From Halobacteriovoraceae bacterium (GTDB lineage: Bacteria; Bdellovibrionota; Bacteriovoracia; Bacteriovoracales; Bacteriovoracaceae), in the NCBI GenBank assembly GCA_002712005.1, contig PASP01000011.1, positions 1 to 64,000 of the forward strand: DNA of 64,000 bases, given 5' to 3'. The notes under the pieces were generated by a model, which was given only the letters and a program-made list of their open reading frames with translations, did no database searches and was not told the DNA's origin. Shown here piece after piece: positions 61,593 to 64,000 of the stretch. A program made the position numbers and the translations under genes. The number at the start of each line of letters is the position of its first letter. Position 1 is the first letter of the stretch.

Positions 61593-62111
61593 ATGGATGA
61601 GATAATCAAATCTAAAGTTTTCTATTTATTGGTAGTGATTTTAATAGGAACTATCGCTACCAATATATTCTTCATGATTGATAACCAAAAGACTCTCACT
61701 AATATTCAAAAACAATTCGATGAACAATATTTTGATGTTGAAAAACTAGGTGATGAGCTTCATCAACAGATTAGTCTACCTCTCTATCAAAAAGTTAATT
61801 CTTCTTCTTTAACATTGGATTTCTATGAGGAAGCCTACTGTAGTAACTTTTCTGAGGAAAAGATGACTATCCTCAAGTTTAAAAAAGATTTTTCTGTTTT
61901 TGTTTGGGAATCGAGTGAAAAAAAATCTAAACTCAACCTATCTATTAAGCCAAGATTTACTGCCCGTTTAATTAAAAACTTTTCAGGTTTAAGTATTCGC
62001 TTTAATGAAGAAGACTCCATCTACTTTCCCTATAATTTTAATATTAATGAGAAGGGTAAAGTTGAGAGCTTTTTCATCACTCATTCTCGATTTAGCCTTT
62101 GCTCATCCTAA
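61593..62111 (+). CDS. Single-pass membrane protein of unknown function
   Basis: 172 aa. One N-terminal membrane helix (VFYLLVVILIGTIATNIFFMI) anchors a periplasmic part with a coiled stretch (LTNIQKQFDEQYFDVEKLGDE) and a beta-rich C-terminus ending FSLCSS; two Cys may pair. It begins 2 nt after the GltG-like gene, so it belongs to the same unit. No family recognised. Confidence 0.65.
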   Translation: MDEIIKSKVFYLLVVILIGTIATNIFFMIDNQKTLTNIQKQFDEQYFDVEKLGDELHQQISLPLYQKVNSSSLTLDFYEEAYCSNFSEEKMTILKFKKDFSVFVWESSEKKSKLNLSIKPRFTARLIKNFSGLSIRFNEEDSIYFPYNFNINEKGKVESFFITHSRFSLCSS

Positions 62112-62253
62112 ATACCTAAAAATAAGGCACTTTCCTACACAAGTTGGCTTCCCGATATCTACTAAGTAGTTGATTTTGGGATCATTTGGTTCATCGTCGA
62201 TAATAAGTCTATCTTTTATAGAAAGGATTAGAATAAGAAGTAGGGGAGCCTTT

Positions 62254-62736
62254 ATGGCCAACGCTGTAAGAAAGATATCGATGTCACTGAAGATGTTACT
62301 TGGATTTCTTTTCACCATTTTGTTTCTCACTGAATGCTTAGATGGATTTCACGATATTTCAGACTGGGCGGTGTCCCTATTTGTCATAATCATGCTTAAT
62401 GATATCTACGTTCACTTAAAGCTTTATAAAGGTGAAAAAGTAGAGAGCTGGACTCTTTCAGAGCGTTCTTCAAATAAGATTGATAAGAAAAAGAAGTATC
62501 TACTCTATTCGATGAATTTCTTATTTTTTTCTATGATTATTGGATCAGTCTTTATGGAAAGTCTTATCCTTTCACAAGAAGTAAAAGATGCGATTTATAA
62601 AAGTGCTATTGTCATTTGGTCAGGAGTTTTTCTGGCATCAAACCTGTATCATTTAAAGGAAAAATTTAGGCTAAGCCGTTTAGTTGTCACGAATGTGGCA
62701 CTTATGTTTCTCTTGGGGAGCTTAACCCTTATTTAA
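62254..62736 (+). CDS. Small polytopic membrane protein of unknown function
   Basis: 160 aa from ATG 62254 (GGGGAG upstream; the frame is open further back without a good ribosome site). Four hydrophobic segments: MLLGFLFTILFL, WAVSLFVIIMLNDIYVHL, LYSMNFLFFSMIIGSVFM and LVVTNVALMFLLGSLTLI. Its stop codon abuts that of the convergent ExbD-like gene with no terminator. Unknown family; may be an inner-membrane part of the neighbouring machine. Confidence 0.6.
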   Translation: MANAVRKISMSLKMLLGFLFTILFLTECLDGFHDISDWAVSLFVIIMLNDIYVHLKLYKGEKVESWTLSERSSNKIDKKKKYLLYSMNFLFFSMIIGSVFMESLILSQEVKDAIYKSAIVIWSGVFLASNLYHLKEKFRLSRLVVTNVALMFLLGSLTLI

Positions 62737-63252
62737 TTATTGATTTTCGCCTAAAACGACAAATTTATAAGATTTGTATCCTGCCTCTGCTGCAGTAAAG
62801 AGTATTTTCTTAATTTCAGAATATTTTATCGATTTATCAACGATTAGATTTACAATACCTGAGAACTTAGCTGCTGCAGGGGTCGTCTTTTCAATTTGTT
62901 TTACAGTATTCTTTTTATTAACGAGCTCGTTGAATAGGGGAATAATTCTTCTTCCGCCATAATCGTACACTTTCCCTTTTGGATTATTTTTCTCGAGAAT
63001 AACTTGATCATCAACCCAAATGGTATCACCTGATACTTGTACAACTACACCAGAAGTATTGAGGTCTTGAGACTTGGAAATGGGTAAGGTAATTCCTTCT
63101 GGGATATTCATAATTATGCCAGTTGAATTGTAACTCTTGAGAAGAAATACAAGCATAATTACTAAAATATCGAGAAGTGAAGTAATATCGAGGTCGATTG
63201 GACCTTTTTTATTTCTTCTTCCTCTATTTCGAATGGAACGATTAAGTCTCAT
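62737..63252 (-). CDS. ExbD/TolR-like protein, AglS-like
   Basis: 171 aa. After a basic N-terminus comes the ExbD/TolR helix DLDITSLLDILVIMLVFLL with the functional Asp28, then a periplasmic domain (MNIPEGITLPISKS, GVVVQVSGDTIWVDD, VNLIVDKSIKYSEIKKILFTAAEAGY). It is third in an ExbB-ExbD-ExbD run on the minus strand, the same make-up as aglR-aglQ-aglS in Myxococcus, where the complex forms the proton channel for gliding. Longer than TolR by an inserted loop (~80-120). Confidence 0.85.
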   Translation of the reverse strand: MRLNRSIRNRGRRNKKGPIDLDITSLLDILVIMLVFLLKSYNSTGIIMNIPEGITLPISKSQDLNTSGVVVQVSGDTIWVDDQVILEKNNPKGKVYDYGGRRIIPLFNELVNKKNTVKQIEKTTPAAAKFSGIVNLIVDKSIKYSEIKKILFTAAEAGYKSYKFVVLGENQ

Positions 63253-63267
63253 ATAAGTTCCTTTAAA

Positions 63268-63795
63268 TTAACTACGAATATTTCCAAAAACAATCTGATC
63301 AAAAAGATGCTTGGCCTGAACATCAACACCTTGCTTGTCTTGATACCAAACTTTTTCATCTGTATTACGATACATTCTTACTGCATCCATGATCTTAACA
63401 AGAGCCTCATATTCAATATCAATAATGGGCTCTAAAATAAGAGAGCGTTCTTGCTTATTGGACTTTTTAATATCCACCATGAAGTCGTGAAGAGCTTCTA
63501 GATTGTATTAGCCTTCAGGTGTTTTGTTGATTCTCTTTACAAGCTTTGATGGAACACCTGTATAAAGTTTTAATCCAGCCCCTGTAACTTTTAAAGTTAG
63601 GGCCAATGGCTTTTTATTACTTTTCGGAGGAGCAGAGCTAACAATAGGCACGTCACTTTGAACTTCATAAATCTTTATGAAGTTCGCCGACATCAAAAGA
63701 AAAAAGATAAAGATGAATACAGCATCAAGAATAGGAATGAGGTTCAGTCTTTTTACTGGCTCTTTTCTTTTTCTTCTACTAGGTGCCCTTAACAC
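63268..63795 (-). pseudogene. ExbD/TolR-like (AglQ-like) gene with in-frame TAA at mid-length
   Basis: GTG 63795 (AGGAGG upstream) opens a frame with the ExbD helix LNLIPILDAVFIFIFFLLM (Asp24). After 95 codons it hits TAA (63508-63510). The same frame then resumes as YNLEALHDFMVDIKKS...LEPIIDIEYEALVKIMDAVRMY, the usual C-terminal half of ExbD, ending TAA at 63268; total ~175 codons. Gln (CAA) at the stop would fit. As written, the truncated protein keeps the membrane helix but lacks half its periplasmic domain. Middle gene of the ExbB-ExbD-ExbD unit, corresponding to AglQ. Confidence 0.8.
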
Positions 63796-63812
63796 ATTAT
63801 CCTCCTAAGTTC

Positions 63813-64000
63813 TTATTGAGCTTTTTCGTTTTTAGTACCAAGTAGGTCTAAAAGCTTTACAGAGAATTCATCAATTTCATTTACAATTTTTTCAGACTTC
63901 GAGCTTAAAAAAGTGTGAAGCATCATAATTGAAATTGCAGCGAGAAGACCTAGGAAGGTCGTGTTCATTGCTTTTGAAATACCTGTTGCAAGCAGTTCCG
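63813..64000 (-). CDS. ExbB/TolQ/MotA-like proton-channel protein, AglR-like (partial, C-terminal)
   Basis: The last 62 codons are visible; the gene continues past the window end. TGISKAMNTTFLGLLAAISIMML is the third helix of the ExbB/TolQ pore, with the conserved T and G residues, followed by HTFLSSKSEKIVNEIDEFSVKLLDLL and stop TAA at 63813-63815. Ten bases separate the stop from the next gene's AGGAGG region. First gene of the AglRQS-like unit; the motor component of the machine. Confidence 0.85.
   Translation of the reverse strand, partial: ELLATGISKAMNTTFLGLLAAISIMMLHTFLSSKSEKIVNEIDEFSVKLLDLLGTKNEKAQ

Noticed and set aside
62103-62330. Antisense 75-codon frame between two envelope genes
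   Set aside because: No ribosome site and overlaps the well-supported plus-strand start at 62254.
19926-63510. Reassigned genetic code (TAA as Gln)
   Set aside because: Dozens of genes in the window end properly at TAA with overlapping next starts, so TAA is a normal stop here.
1-64000. tRNA genes, CRISPR arrays, insertion sequences, prophage
   Set aside because: Intergenic regions were read on both strands; no cloverleaf with a CCA end, no regularly spaced repeats and no transposase or integrase was found.

Overview
The window is AT-rich, densely packed bacterial chromosome. Its gene content fits a Gram-negative deltaproteobacterium-like predator of the Bdellovibrionota (Bacteriovoracaceae/Halobacteriovorax type). 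That placement is an inference from many signal-peptide proteins and lipoproteins, TPR and coiled-coil proteins, outer-membrane barrels and an Agl/Glt gliding-type gene cluster; no species was identified. I found no tRNA, CRISPR array, insertion sequence or prophage. The window opens with the 3' end of a 5S rRNA and its terminator.

Layout: (1) 358-6168 is a three-gene operon of a MotB/ZorB-like protein with a huge coiled coil and an OmpA domain, a MotA/ZorA-like channel protein, and an 869-aa coiled-coil membrane protein. (2) 6199-7916 (minus) holds a putative cell-wall hydrolase and a small exported partner. (3) 8143-21033 is housekeeping: ftsK, rpsB-tsf, pyrH-frr-uppS-cdsA-rseP-tsaB, a phosphatidylserine-decarboxylase-like gene, pssA, an interrupted outer-membrane protein gene and truA. 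(4) 21204-22487 is the trigger factor gene, with a stop at codon 6. (5) 22662-26542 encodes LPP20-like, LpoB-like and COG3014-like envelope proteins. (6) 26543-31548 (minus) is a tyrosine-catabolism-type operon (aminotransferase, fumarylacetoacetase family, homogentisate dioxygenase, flavin reductase) followed by two small exported proteins. (7) 31763-39099 carries DUF309, EI24 and GT9-like proteins, valS, hisS and an HD-GYP phosphodiesterase. (8) 39109-43098 (minus) holds exported proteins of unknown function, two of them split by poly-A frameshifts. (9) 43123-53208 holds a membrane Fe-S oxidoreductase, a lipoprotein, Hsp33 and an AddAB-type nuclease-helicase pair. (10) 53310-64000 is an Agl/Glt-type envelope machine: OM barrel, TPR proteins and an FHA-TM-TonB-like protein on the plus strand, converging on ExbB/ExbD/ExbD (AglRQS-like) genes on the minus strand.

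Two themes stand out. First, the window encodes two different proton-channel-type motors: the ZorAB-like coiled-coil operon at the start and the AglRQS/Glt-like machine at the end. Second, otherwise intact genes are repeatedly broken. Four have a single in-frame stop (OM protein TGA, trigger factor TAA, homogentisate dioxygenase TAA, AglQ-like ExbD TAA), each explainable by a C:G to T:A transition. Two more have a one-base frameshift in an A8 or A9 tract. This could be assembly error, recent mutation, or recoding/slippage, and raw reads would decide.

Likely regulatory sites include inverted repeats around the promoters of the Fe-S oxidoreductase and trigger factor genes, paired palindromes upstream of addAB, and a structured leader before rpsB.
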